Shown here piece by piece: positions 33,231 to 42,237 of a stretch of 64,000 bases of DNA. The translations under genes were made by a program, and so were the position numbers. The notes under the pieces were generated by a model. That model was not told the origin of the DNA. It ran no database searches and saw only the letters and a list, made by a program, of their open reading frames with translations. This DNA is from Geobacter sp. UBA5730 (GTDB lineage Bacteria; Desulfobacterota; Desulfuromonadia; Geobacterales; Pseudopelobacteraceae). The stretch is taken from positions 79,538 through 143,537 of the forward strand of contig DIGE01000012.1 in NCBI GenBank assembly GCA_002419465.1, in the 5' to 3' direction. Position 1 is the first letter of the stretch. The number at the start of each line of letters is the position of its first letter.

Positions 33231-34313
33231 ATGAGGCAGCTCCTGCACAAGCATCTGCACCCCCTGGCAACTCGACATCCGTCCCTGATGAACGTGGCCA
33301 CCGCCACCGCCGACCTGTTGCGCAGCATGGCCATCAAGCCGTACACCCCCCGGCAACGATCGGCGGAACTGGCCTTGCGCGGCAGCTATCACAGTGTGCA
33401 TGCCGTGCGTTGCCAGCTCTACAAGGAAAAAGGGGCTGGCCAGCGTCCCACGATTGTGGTGGGCGGGTTCGTGCCGGATGCCACAGAGGCACTGGAGTTC
33501 CAGCGCCCCTTACTGCGCCGGCACGGCAGCATTTATTACCTCAATTTTCCCCGTAACGGCTTCAGCCAGGAACTGTTTTGCGCCCAGTTGAGCGATCTGA
33601 TTGCCGATCTCGATCGACAGGGCCGCCGGCCGGTCCTGTTGGGCGTCAGCTTTGGAGCCGGTCTGCTGGTCCAGTATCTGCGGCAGGCATCGGAGGAGAT
33701 CCACGGTATGCTGCGGGGTCTCATGCTGATCAGTCCGGTACTCTGCACTGATGATCTGGTGCGACCCGCCGGGGTGCGTAACGGGGGGGTACGGATGCTG
33801 GAGTCCAATCTGCGCAAGATCCTGCTGGTCGACCCGACCGATCAGGACGGGCTGCATAAGCAGGTTGAACGCGCCCGGCGCTGTTTTTATGCACTTTTTG
33901 AAGCCGGCGCCGATAATCGGCCGCTCAGCGGACGTCACCTGGCGATCCGCCGGCGGATCTTCGGAGTGCTGGAGCATACTTCGGCCCTGGGCGGCTACCA
34001 GCGTGTGCTGGCCTTGCGGGACTTTGTCACGCCCCACGGCGGGCCCAGCGTCTTTGACGGCCCCACCCTGCTGCTCTCAGCCGAGGACGAAGCCAGCATA
34101 CTGGTGCCCGGCTCACCGACCCTGCACCTGTTGCAATCGCCGGACACCATCCGGCATCTGTTCCCCAACGGCACAGCCCGCGTCGTCAGCTCCCCTGATC
34201 CGGCTGACCCGGTGCTCCACGCCTCACTGATCTTCCATCAGCACTGCTATAACCCCCGGCTGGAACACTGGCTGGAACGTCTGCACCGCCAGCCGCTTTG
34301 GGCAGCCGTGTAA
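33231..34313 (+). CDS. Alpha/beta hydrolase family protein
   Basis: A 360-residue soluble protein with an alpha/beta hydrolase core: beta strand PTIVVGGFVPDA, a GVSFGAG nucleophile elbow carrying the catalytic Ser, and a late His in LIFHQHCYNP. Oxyanion and Asp positions are less certain. It may be an esterase or acyltransferase on lipid or a released acyl group. AAGGAGG supports the ATG. The GH3 gene starts 36 bases downstream, and the two are probably co-expressed. Confidence 0.75.
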   Translation: MRQLLHKHLHPLATRHPSLMNVATATADLLRSMAIKPYTPRQRSAELALRGSYHSVHAVRCQLYKEKGAGQRPTIVVGGFVPDATEALEFQRPLLRRHGSIYYLNFPRNGFSQELFCAQLSDLIADLDRQGRRPVLLGVSFGAGLLVQYLRQASEEIHGMLRGLMLISPVLCTDDLVRPAGVRNGGVRMLESNLRKILLVDPTDQDGLHKQVERARRCFYALFEAGADNRPLSGRHLAIRRRIFGVLEHTSALGGYQRVLALRDFVTPHGGPSVFDGPTLLLSAEDEASILVPGSPTLHLLQSPDTIRHLFPNGTARVVSSPDPADPVLHASLIFHQHCYNPRLEHWLERLHRQPLWAAV

Positions 34314-34348
34314 CAAATGCGACAGTCTTCGCTCCCAAAGGAACTACC

Positions 34349-35953
34349 ATGAGCATCCCTGCCGCACTCCTGTCTCTGCCGCTCCGGGCGGCTGCCGATA
34401 TCCGCGCCCGCCGCTTCCTGGCCCGCGACCCGCTGGCTGCCCAGCAGGAACTGTTGACCGCGCTGGTCAAACGGGCCGCCTGCACCCGTTTTGGACGGGA
34501 TTACGGTTTCCATGAACTGGCCGGTCTGCCGTTTTCCCAGCTTTACCTGCAATTTTGCCAGCGGGTGCCGCTGCGTACCTATCGTCAGACCTGGGACCAG
34601 TATTTCGCACCGCACTTTGTTCACGACAGCGCTGGCAAGCGCCTGGAACTGCGCAACCAGACCTGGCCGGGGCTGATCCCCTTTTTCTGCGAGACCTCCG
34701 GCACCACCGCGCCCACCAAATATATCCCGTTTACCCGCGAGATGTTTTCCGCCAACCGCCGGGCCGCCCTGGACATGCTGGCCTGTTATCTGGCTGCTGA
34801 ACCGGACAGCCGCCTGCTGGGCAGCTCCATCCTCTACATGGCCGGCAGCACCAGCCTGAACCCCCTGGGCAGCGGGGTGCTGTCTGGCGACATGAGCGCC
34901 ATCACCCTGCAGGAACGGCCAGCCTGGCTGAATCCCTTTGTTGAGCCGAAGGTGCCGCTCTCCTCGGCCCCCTGGGAGGAGCGGCTGCAGGGCATGGCCG
35001 AACGGTTGCTGACCAACCGGGCCATCCGGGTCATCTCCGGGGTGCCTCCCTGGATCCTGCTGTTGCTGCAGCGTGTGCAGGCGATCTCCGGCCGGCCGTT
35101 GCTCCAGGCCCTGCCGCAGCTTGAGCTGATCATCCATGGCGGTACCAGCCTGGCGCCCTATGCCGAAGAGTTCAAACGGGTTTTCCCGGATAATGCTCCC
35201 CGGTTTCTGGAGTTGCTGCCCTCGTCGGAAGCCTTTATGGGCTTTCAGGTCCAGGGTGAGGCCGGCATGCGCCTGACCCCCTACTACGGCGCTTTTTTCG
35301 AATTTGTGCCGATCAGCCAGCTGGACGAAAGCGGCGCGCCCCGCTTCGACGCCGAGGCGGTTCCCCTGGAACAGGTGGTGGCGGGTGAGCGCTACGCGGT
35401 GATCCTCTCAACCTGTGCCGGGCTGTGGCGTTACCATATCGGCGACACGCTGCGTTTTCTCGATACCGATCAGTATCGGATCGAGTTCACCGGCCGCGAC
35501 AAGTTTCTGGACCGCTTCGAAGAGAAGGTCACCCAGGTGGAGGCTGAAGCGGCTGTGGCCGCCCTGAACGATCAATGGGGCGGGGCGGTCTGCGAATTCA
35601 TGGTGGGACCGCAGATCGCTTCTCGTCGCCACCTGTGGGTGCTGGCCTGCCGGGCTGAGCTGCCGGATCAACAGCAGCTGTCGACCTTTCTGGATCATCA
35701 TCTGCAACAGGCCAATGCCGACTATGCCAGCTTCCGCAGCCAGGGCCGGATCAACCCGCCGGCGGTGCTGGTGGTTGCCGAGCAGCTGATCTATGACTGG
35801 TCCCGCGAGGTACGCGGCAAACTGGGCGGACAGTCCAAGATCCCCCATATCGACCCAACCCTGACCGGCGAACTGGTGGCCGGTCTCGATGCCTACCATG
35901 CTGCGTTGCCACAGGCAGCATCTTCACTTAGCTTTTCCCAATCCGTAACCTGA
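34349..35953 (+). CDS. GH3 family acyl-adenylating enzyme
   Basis: A 534-residue cytoplasmic member of the GH3 auxin-responsive family, an acyl-AMP-forming superfamily branch that joins acids to amino acids or amines in plants. Visible ATP motifs: CETSGTTAPTKYIPFT, YYGAFFEF and FTGRDKFLDRF. Its role in bacteria is unsettled. With the preceding hydrolase and lying between lipid genes and pst, I infer it makes an acyl-amide, perhaps a phosphorus-free lipid. The stop lies inside the pstS Pho box. ATG after AAAGGA. Confidence 0.88.
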   Translation: MSIPAALLSLPLRAAADIRARRFLARDPLAAQQELLTALVKRAACTRFGRDYGFHELAGLPFSQLYLQFCQRVPLRTYRQTWDQYFAPHFVHDSAGKRLELRNQTWPGLIPFFCETSGTTAPTKYIPFTREMFSANRRAALDMLACYLAAEPDSRLLGSSILYMAGSTSLNPLGSGVLSGDMSAITLQERPAWLNPFVEPKVPLSSAPWEERLQGMAERLLTNRAIRVISGVPPWILLLLQRVQAISGRPLLQALPQLELIIHGGTSLAPYAEEFKRVFPDNAPRFLELLPSSEAFMGFQVQGEAGMRLTPYYGAFFEFVPISQLDESGAPRFDAEAVPLEQVVAGERYAVILSTCAGLWRYHIGDTLRFLDTDQYRIEFTGRDKFLDRFEEKVTQVEAEAAVAALNDQWGGAVCEFMVGPQIASRRHLWVLACRAELPDQQQLSTFLDHHLQQANADYASFRSQGRINPPAVLVVAEQLIYDWSREVRGKLGGQSKIPHIDPTLTGELVAGLDAYHAALPQAASSLSFSQSVT

Positions 35954-35977
35954 TTGTCATAAAACAGTCGTATGTTG
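35945..35977 (+). promoter_or_regulatory. Three-unit Pho box before pstS
   Basis: GTAAC (35945), GTCAT (35956) and GTCGT (35967) are exactly 11 bases apart. GTCATAAAA matches the enterobacterial unit well. The array overlaps the GH3 stop codon. A -10 is less clear (TACGTT at 35982). Confidence 0.7.
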
Positions 35978-36036
35978 CAGTTACGTTAAAAGCAGGTACA
36001 CTCGTGTTGTCACACCCACATAGGAGGAATCAAAGC

Positions 36037-37002
36037 ATGTTGAAAAAGACTATCCTGACGGCGTTCGCCACCCTCTGCATCGCCACTGCGGCACAGGCTG
36101 AAAAGGTCAAGGTTGACCCCAAGTTGCCCAGCTACAAAGCAACTTCGGGCGTTTCCGGCAATCTGAACAGCATCGGCTCCGACACCCTCAACAACCTGAT
36201 GACCTACTGGGCCGAAGGGTTCAAGAAGAAGTACCCCAACGTCAACATCCAGATCGAGGGCAAAGGCTCCTCGACCGCCCCCCCCGCCCTGATCGGCGGC
36301 ACCGCCCAGCTGGGCCCCATGTCCCGCGAGATGAAGGGCAAGGAGATCGAGGACTTCGAAAAGAAATACGGCTTCAAGCCGACCAAAATCGGCGTGGCTC
36401 TGGACTCCCTGGCAGTATTCGTCAACAAGGACAACCCGGTCAAGTCGCTTTCCCTGGACGAAGTGGACGCCATCTTCTCCAAAACCCGCAAGCGCGGTCT
36501 GCCTGAAATCACTACCTGGGGTCAGGCCGGTGTGAGCGGCCAACTGGCTGCCAAGCCGATCTCGCTGTTCGGTCGTAACTCCGCCTCCGGCACCTATGGT
36601 TACTTCAAGGAGCACACCCTCAAAAACGGCGACTATAAGAACACCGTCAAAGAGCAGCCCGGTTCCGCCTCAGTGGTCGAAGGGGTGGCTAAAGACGTCA
36701 CCGGCATCGGCTATTCCGGCATCGGCTACGCAACCTCCGGCGTGAAGGCCCTGGCCCTCTCCGACAAGAAGGACGGTCAGGTCTTCGAGGCCAACTATGC
36801 CAACGTGCTTTCCGGCAAGTACCCCCTGGCCCGTATGCTCTACATCTATGTTGCCAAGAAGCCGGGCCAGCCGTTGCCCAAAGTGGTTGAGGAGTTCCTG
36901 GTATACGCCCTTTCCAAGGAAGGTCAGCAGGTCGTCGTGAAGGATGGCTACGATCCGCTGCCGGCAGAGGTTGCCGCCAAGCAGCTGAAAGCCCTCAAAT
37001 AG
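36037..37002 (+). CDS. pstS: PstS-type phosphate-binding periplasmic protein
   Basis: A 321-residue exported protein: signal peptide MLKKTILTAFATLCIATAAQA, then the phosphate-binding fold with GSDTLNNLMTYW, EGKGSSTAPPAL and NSASGTYGYF loops. There is no lipobox Cys, so it is free in the periplasm. A TAGGAGGA site supports this ATG; a GTG 24 bases upstream is in frame but adds a non-signal extension. It leads the pst operon under a Pho box, with a hairpin after it that may lower expression of the downstream genes, so that PstS is made in excess. Confidence 0.95.
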   Translation: MLKKTILTAFATLCIATAAQAEKVKVDPKLPSYKATSGVSGNLNSIGSDTLNNLMTYWAEGFKKKYPNVNIQIEGKGSSTAPPALIGGTAQLGPMSREMKGKEIEDFEKKYGFKPTKIGVALDSLAVFVNKDNPVKSLSLDEVDAIFSKTRKRGLPEITTWGQAGVSGQLAAKPISLFGRNSASGTYGYFKEHTLKNGDYKNTVKEQPGSASVVEGVAKDVTGIGYSGIGYATSGVKALALSDKKDGQVFEANYANVLSGKYPLARMLYIYVAKKPGQPLPKVVEEFLVYALSKEGQQVVVKDGYDPLPAEVAAKQLKALK

Positions 37003-37024
37003 TTTTCGCATAACGTGCAGTAGG

Positions 37025-37060
37025 CAGGGGTGCGGCAGATGCTGCACCCCTGCTGTTTCT
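37025..37060 (+). terminator. Hairpin between pstS and pstC (attenuator)
   Basis: A 12-bp stem with one G-U pair (37025-37036 with 37041-37052), loop AGAT, followed by TGCTGTTTCT. T content is modest, so partial termination is likely. Confidence 0.6.
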
Positions 37061-37082
37061 GTAACCTTTATCAGGAACCCTC

Positions 37083-39008
37083 ATGTCTACTCCAGTTGTT
37101 GACAAATCCCGCCGTAATGACCGTCTTGCAGCCTGGCTGATCAAGGCCGCCGGACTGATGGTGATCGTGGCGGTCATCGGCATCCTGCTGCTGATTGCCA
37201 GAGTGGCGTTGCCGCTGTTCTTTGCGCCTGGCGCCGAGCGGCTGGCACAGGTGCCAACGGAATTGCAGGACGCTGTCGTTGTCGAGCAGGGAGCCGCCAG
37301 GCAGACCCGCGAACTCGGCGAGACCGGCTCCATCAGCGTAGAACTGCTGCCCGGCAACCAGCTGGCGGTGCAGCGCAGCAGCAAGCAAATCGACCTGCTG
37401 GGCAATGAGAAGGTCAGCGAACAACGCTATCAGCTGACCGATCGCCTGCCCGGTCCGATCTCGGTATTCTGGCTGGGGCGCAAGGGACAGAATCTGTACG
37501 CAGGCACCGGGAACGGCTGGCTGGTGCGCTGGGACCTGTCAGGCGATGATCAGGGCCGCCTGGTGGAGACGGTGGAGGCCTTCACCGACCACCGCCGCAT
37601 CACCGCCCTGACCACGGTGCTGGGAGATACCTCACTGGCGGTTGGTGATGCCAAAGGTGAAATCACCACCTGGATGCCGGTCACAACCCCCGGAAAAGGC
37701 GAAGACAAACAACTGACACTGGTCCATCAGCTGCCGAAGTCAACTGGACCGGTACAGTTGCTGCTGGCCTCACCCCGTGACAAATCACTGGCCGCCATTG
37801 ACAGCCAGGGCACCATCCGGCTGGTCCACATGACTACCGAGCGTTTGCTGCTGACCCTCGTAGCAGGCATGCCGGTCAAAACCGCCGTTTTTGCCGACCG
37901 CGGCCGCCAACTGCTGGTAACCGCTGATAACGGTCAACAGGCGGCCTGGAAACTCTCCATCCCCCATCCCGAAATTTCCTTCTCAACCCTTTTCGGCAAG
38001 GTCTGGTACGAAGGCTACAACAAGCCGGAGTATGTCTGGCAATCATCCGCCGCCACCGACGATTTCGAGCCGAAGTTATCGCTGGTGCCGTTGATTTTCG
38101 GCACCTTCAAGGCTACCCTGTTTGCCATGCTGTTTGCCGTGCCGCTGGCGTTATTGGGTGCTGTCTACACCAGCCAGTTCATGGCGCCGGCCCTGAAGGG
38201 ACGGGTCAAGCCAGCCGTTGAGATCATGGCGGCGGTACCCTCGGTGGTGGTGGGCTTCCTGGCGGGCTTATGGCTGGCTCCGCTGATGGACAAGCACCTG
38301 CTGGGGCTCTTTCTGGCCACGGTCATGGTGCCGGCCATGCTGCTGGCTGCCATTGTCGCCTGGCGCCCCCTGGCTGAGCAAACCCGGATTGGGCGCAGCC
38401 TGAAGGGCTATGAGTTTTTGGGATTGCTGCCGGTTGTGCTGCTAGGGCTTTGGCTTTCAGGCCAGCTGGCCGTGCCCCTGGAGGCCAGCCTGTTCGGCGG
38501 CGACCTCAAGCAGTGGCTTTATTCGATTCTGGGTGTGCGGTATGATCAGCGTAACAGTATCGTGATCGCCATCGCGCTGGGCTTTGCCGTGATTCCGATC
38601 ATCTTCACCATCGCTGAGGATGCGCTCTCCAACGTACCCCGCAATCTGTCTGCCGCCTCGCTGGCCCTGGGTGCCAGCCGCTGGCAGACCGCCTGGCGGG
38701 TCGTGCTGCCCTCAGCCTTGCCGGGTGTTTTTTCTGCAATCATGATCGGCTTTGGCCGGGCCGTGGGCGAGACCATGATCGTGCTGATGGCCACCGGCAA
38801 CACACCGATCACCAGTTGGTCGCTGTTCAACGGCCTGCGTTCGCTTGCCGCCAATATCGCTGTGGAGATTCCCGAGGCGCCGCTTGGCGGCACCCTCTAC
38901 CGGACCCTGTTTCTGTCGGCGGTGCTGCTGTTCGTGCTGACGTTTATCATCAATACCGCTGCGGAACTGCTGCGGCAGCGCTTCCGTAAAAAATACGGAC
39001 GTTACTGA
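37083..39008 (+). CDS. pstC: PstC phosphate ABC transporter permease (extended)
   Basis: A 641-residue inner-membrane permease, about twice the E. coli length. TM1 is at about 20-45; a large insert of about 260 residues follows, probably periplasmic and beta-rich (repeat-like GNGWLVRWDLSG and GDAKGEITTW blades). Then come five or six helices with the ABC permease EAA loop (NLSAASLALGASRW, PSALPGV). Long forms are known in several proteobacteria. The insert may sense or capture ligand. It pairs with PstA (six bases away). Confidence 0.93.
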   Translation: MSTPVVDKSRRNDRLAAWLIKAAGLMVIVAVIGILLLIARVALPLFFAPGAERLAQVPTELQDAVVVEQGAARQTRELGETGSISVELLPGNQLAVQRSSKQIDLLGNEKVSEQRYQLTDRLPGPISVFWLGRKGQNLYAGTGNGWLVRWDLSGDDQGRLVETVEAFTDHRRITALTTVLGDTSLAVGDAKGEITTWMPVTTPGKGEDKQLTLVHQLPKSTGPVQLLLASPRDKSLAAIDSQGTIRLVHMTTERLLLTLVAGMPVKTAVFADRGRQLLVTADNGQQAAWKLSIPHPEISFSTLFGKVWYEGYNKPEYVWQSSAATDDFEPKLSLVPLIFGTFKATLFAMLFAVPLALLGAVYTSQFMAPALKGRVKPAVEIMAAVPSVVVGFLAGLWLAPLMDKHLLGLFLATVMVPAMLLAAIVAWRPLAEQTRIGRSLKGYEFLGLLPVVLLGLWLSGQLAVPLEASLFGGDLKQWLYSILGVRYDQRNSIVIAIALGFAVIPIIFTIAEDALSNVPRNLSAASLALGASRWQTAWRVVLPSALPGVFSAIMIGFGRAVGETMIVLMATGNTPITSWSLFNGLRSLAANIAVEIPEAPLGGTLYRTLFLSAVLLFVLTFIINTAAELLRQRFRKKYGRY

Positions 39009-39014
39009 AAAGGT

Positions 39015-40613
39015 ATGCCTGTGAATAACTACTGGAAACGTGGCGAGCCGATGGTGCTGGCGGCAGGGGCAACCCTGGCGGTGATTCTGATCATGACCCT
39101 GACCCTGATGGCCGTGATTCTGGGCAACAGCCTGGGTTACTTCTGGGTCAAGGGACTGGTGCGCTACAAGCTGACCGATGGCAGCTACACCATGGGCCAG
39201 CATACCGCTACGGAGCGCCACGCCCTGACCGACGTCAAACGTCTGCAACTGAAGGTGGGCAATCGGGATCTGTATGCCCAGGATTTTCGCTGGGTGGACT
39301 ACTCTGAGATAGCAGAGCAGGACCATCCGAAGGATGCCTATCTGCTGGAGCGTAACGAACACGGCAATTTTTTTGGTTTCCTGAAAGAACTGAAAGGCCT
39401 CGATGGCGCACCGGTCAACGCTGATTATGCCAACCTGACGCGCCTGCATCGTGAAGTTTTGGCAAAACGGGACGGACTCCAGGCCATCAAGGACGAGATG
39501 TCCAGCCTGAATCAGAGTTCCGAGCGGCTGCGTCTCAAGATTCAGAAGCTGGAATATCGCGGTGCCGAGGCCAATGGCGTTGCTATCGCCGCCCTGAATG
39601 AACAGCGGGCTACGCTCACGGCAACCTTTGACAGACTCAACGAGCAGCTCAACCAACGCCAGACTGAGCTGGCGGTAACAGCGGCGGTCTTCAGTGATGC
39701 CGCAGGCACCACCAAGGAGCTGCCACTGCTGGAAATCGTGCGCTTCTATCAACCCAACCAGATGTCGGTGCTGGCCAAGTCCGGCGCGTATCTGACCAAG
39801 ATCCGCGAACTGCTGTTCGATGATCCGCGCGAATCCAACACCGAAGGGGGCCTCTTCCCGGCCATCTTCGGCACGGTGATGATGGTGCTCTTGATGTCGG
39901 TCTTTTCGCTGCCGTTCGGGGTGATCGCCGCCATCTACCTGCGGGAGTATGCCAAGGAAGGCACGCTGGTGCAGCTGGTGCGGATTGCCGTGAACAACCT
40001 GGCCGGGGTGCCCTCCATCGTCTACGGCGTGTTTGGTCTGGGGTTCTTTGTCTACGGCATCGGCGGTTCGCTTGACAAACTGTTCTTTCCCGAACGGCTG
40101 CCTACCCCGGTGTTCGGCACCGGCGGCATCCTGTGGGCTTCCCTGACCCTGGCGCTGTTGACCGTCCCGGTGGTGATCGTGGCCACCGAAGAATCGCTGG
40201 CCTCAATTCCCAAAGGGATCCGTGAAGGTTCACTGGCCCTGGGGGCCACCAAATTCCAGACCTTGACCCGCGTGCTGCTGCCAATGGCCACCCCTGGCAT
40301 TATGACCGGGCTGGTGCTGTCGATGGCCCGCGCCGTAGGCGAGGTGGCGCCATTGATGCTGGTGGGGGTGGTCAAACTGGCCCCGACCTTGCCTTTGGAC
40401 GGCCAGTTTCCGTTCTTTCATATGGACCGCAAGTTTATGCACCTGGGGTTCCATATCTTTGATGTCGGCTTTCAGTCCCCCAACGTGGAGGCAGCCAAGC
40501 CGATGGTCTACGTCACTACGCTGCTGCTGTTGCTGATTGTCGTTGCCGCCTCCGGCCTTGCGATCCGCTTTCGTAATCAGATGCGGCGCAAATACACCAC
40601 CTCGCATTTCTAG
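39015..40613 (+). CDS. pstA: PstA phosphate ABC transporter permease (extended)
   Basis: A 532-residue permease with TM1 near 20-42, a periplasmic insert of about 230 residues (a charged coiled coil near 150-215: LNQSSERLRLKIQKLEYR) and then five helices with the EAA loop (IREGSLALGATKFQTLTRV). Forms the membrane channel with PstC. E. coli PstA is under 300 residues. The ATG lies six bases after pstC; a GTG two codons in is an alternative. Confidence 0.93.
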   Translation: MPVNNYWKRGEPMVLAAGATLAVILIMTLTLMAVILGNSLGYFWVKGLVRYKLTDGSYTMGQHTATERHALTDVKRLQLKVGNRDLYAQDFRWVDYSEIAEQDHPKDAYLLERNEHGNFFGFLKELKGLDGAPVNADYANLTRLHREVLAKRDGLQAIKDEMSSLNQSSERLRLKIQKLEYRGAEANGVAIAALNEQRATLTATFDRLNEQLNQRQTELAVTAAVFSDAAGTTKELPLLEIVRFYQPNQMSVLAKSGAYLTKIRELLFDDPRESNTEGGLFPAIFGTVMMVLLMSVFSLPFGVIAAIYLREYAKEGTLVQLVRIAVNNLAGVPSIVYGVFGLGFFVYGIGGSLDKLFFPERLPTPVFGTGGILWASLTLALLTVPVVIVATEESLASIPKGIREGSLALGATKFQTLTRVLLPMATPGIMTGLVLSMARAVGEVAPLMLVGVVKLAPTLPLDGQFPFFHMDRKFMHLGFHIFDVGFQSPNVEAAKPMVYVTTLLLLLIVVAASGLAIRFRNQMRRKYTTSHF

Positions 40614-40633
40614 CTGACAAAGGATTGAACCAG

Positions 40634-41416
40634 ATGAGTCCAGAACCGGTTGCATTGAATACCCAGTCAATAGTTGAAGTGGAGCGATTGAACCTCCACT
40701 ACGGGGCATCCCAGGCCTTAAAGGATATCTCCCTGTCCGTGCGTCGCAATCAGGTGACCGCCTTTATCGGCCCCTCCGGCTGCGGCAAGTCCACCCTGCT
40801 GCGCTGTCTGAACCGGATGAACGACCTGATCGACACGGTAGTTATCTCCGGCAGCATCAAGCTTGAGGGCCAGGAGATTACCGGCAACCAGACCGATGTC
40901 ATCTCGCTGCGCCGGAGGGTGGGGATGGTCTTTCAGCAATCCAACCCTTTTCCCAAGTCGATCTACGAAAATATCGTCTACGGCCTGCGGATCGCCGGTG
41001 TCAATGACAAGCCGGTGCTTGACGAGACCGTTGAAAAGTGTCTGAAAGGCGCTGCCATCTGGGATGAGGTAAAGGATCGTCTGCATGAATCCGCCTTGGG
41101 GCTATCCGGCGGCCAGGCTCAGCGGATCTGCATCGCCCGGGCTATTGCCACCAACCCTGAGGTGATCCTGATGGACGAGCCCTGCTCGGCGCTCGACCCG
41201 CTTTCGACCCTCAAGATCGAGGAATTGATTGACGAACTGAAAGAACGCTATACCATCGTGATCGTGACCCACAATATGCAGCAGGCGGCACGGGTATCCG
41301 ACGCCACCGCCTTCTTCTACCTGGGTGAACTGATTGAGATGGGCGAAACCAAAAAGATCTTTACCAATCCGGAAAAGCGTCAAACCGAAGATTACATCAC
41401 AGGAAGGTTCGGGTAA
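40634..41416 (+). CDS. pstB: PstB phosphate ABC transporter ATPase
   Basis: A 260-residue ABC ATPase. Walker A GPSGCGKST, signature LSGGQAQR, Walker B VILMDEP and switch His in IVTHNMQQA are intact, with PstB-type LNRMNDLI. Powers PstSCA and, with PhoU and PhoR, reports phosphate supply. ATG after AGGATTGAACC; an upstream TTG is in frame. Confidence 0.97.
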   Translation: MSPEPVALNTQSIVEVERLNLHYGASQALKDISLSVRRNQVTAFIGPSGCGKSTLLRCLNRMNDLIDTVVISGSIKLEGQEITGNQTDVISLRRRVGMVFQQSNPFPKSIYENIVYGLRIAGVNDKPVLDETVEKCLKGAAIWDEVKDRLHESALGLSGGQAQRICIARAIATNPEVILMDEPCSALDPLSTLKIEELIDELKERYTIVIVTHNMQQAARVSDATAFFYLGELIEMGETKKIFTNPEKRQTEDYITGRFG

Positions 41417-41421
41417 TACCT

Positions 41422-42093
41422 ATGGAACGACAACATATAAGCGCAGCCTTTGATTCCGAGCTGCACGACCTGCGGCAACGCATCCTGACCATGGGTGGAC
41501 TGGTTGAGGCGATGATTGACGACGCCGTGCGCGCCCTGGTGGATCGTGACACCCCGCTTGCCGAGCGGGTGATTGCCCAGGATCACCAGGTCAACGGCCA
41601 TGAGGTGGCCATTGACGAGAAGTGCCTTGAACTGCTGGCCAGACGTCAGCCAGCCGCCCGCGACCTGCGCTTCATCACCCTGGCCCTGAAGATCGTGACA
41701 GATCTGGAGCGGATCGGCGACCAGTGCGCCAACCTGGCCAAGCGGGTGCGGGAAATCAACACCGAGCCGCCCTTAAAGCCCTACATCGACATCCCCCGCA
41801 TGGCCCACTGGGCAGCGGTGATGGTTAAGGAATCGCTGGATGCCTTTGTGCGCGGCGACGATGAGCTGGCCATCAAGGTCTGCCAGGACGACCAGATGGT
41901 GGACGACCTGAATCAGCAGATCCAGCGGGAGCTGTACACTTACATGCTGGAGGACCCCACCACCATCAGCCGGGCCATGAGGTTGACCTATATCTCCAAA
42001 TCGCTGGAGCGGATCGCCGACCATGCCACCAACATCGCCGAGATGGTGATTTTCATGGTGAAGGGCAAGGATATCCGGCACACCATCGCCTGA
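41422..42093 (+). CDS. phoU: PhoU phosphate signalling regulator
   Basis: A 223-residue helical protein with two PhoU repeats; metal-binding motifs ERIGDQCANLAKR and ERIADHATNIAEM are intact. It starts six bases after pstB. PhoU links Pst to PhoR, keeping the regulon off at high phosphate. It closes the pst operon before a strong terminator. Confidence 0.97.
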   Translation: MERQHISAAFDSELHDLRQRILTMGGLVEAMIDDAVRALVDRDTPLAERVIAQDHQVNGHEVAIDEKCLELLARRQPAARDLRFITLALKIVTDLERIGDQCANLAKRVREINTEPPLKPYIDIPRMAHWAAVMVKESLDAFVRGDDELAIKVCQDDQMVDDLNQQIQRELYTYMLEDPTTISRAMRLTYISKSLERIADHATNIAEMVIFMVKGKDIRHTIA

Positions 42094-42123
42094 CTGTCGC
42101 TATTATATAGACTTTATCTACTC

Positions 42124-42151
42124 ACAAAAGGGGCCGGAAGGCCCCTTTTGT
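42124..42151 (+). terminator. Rho-independent terminator after phoU
   Basis: A perfect 12-bp stem (42124-42135 with 42140-42151), loop GGAA, ending in TTTTGT. The A-run on the opposite side makes it potentially bidirectional. Confidence 0.9.
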
Positions 42152-42237
42152 CATGCCCGCCAGATAGTGTGTCATTTTGTGCACACATTTTTATGAGGTG
42201 CGTGTATCATGGTTTCATTGACCGGCAAGGAGCCCTC

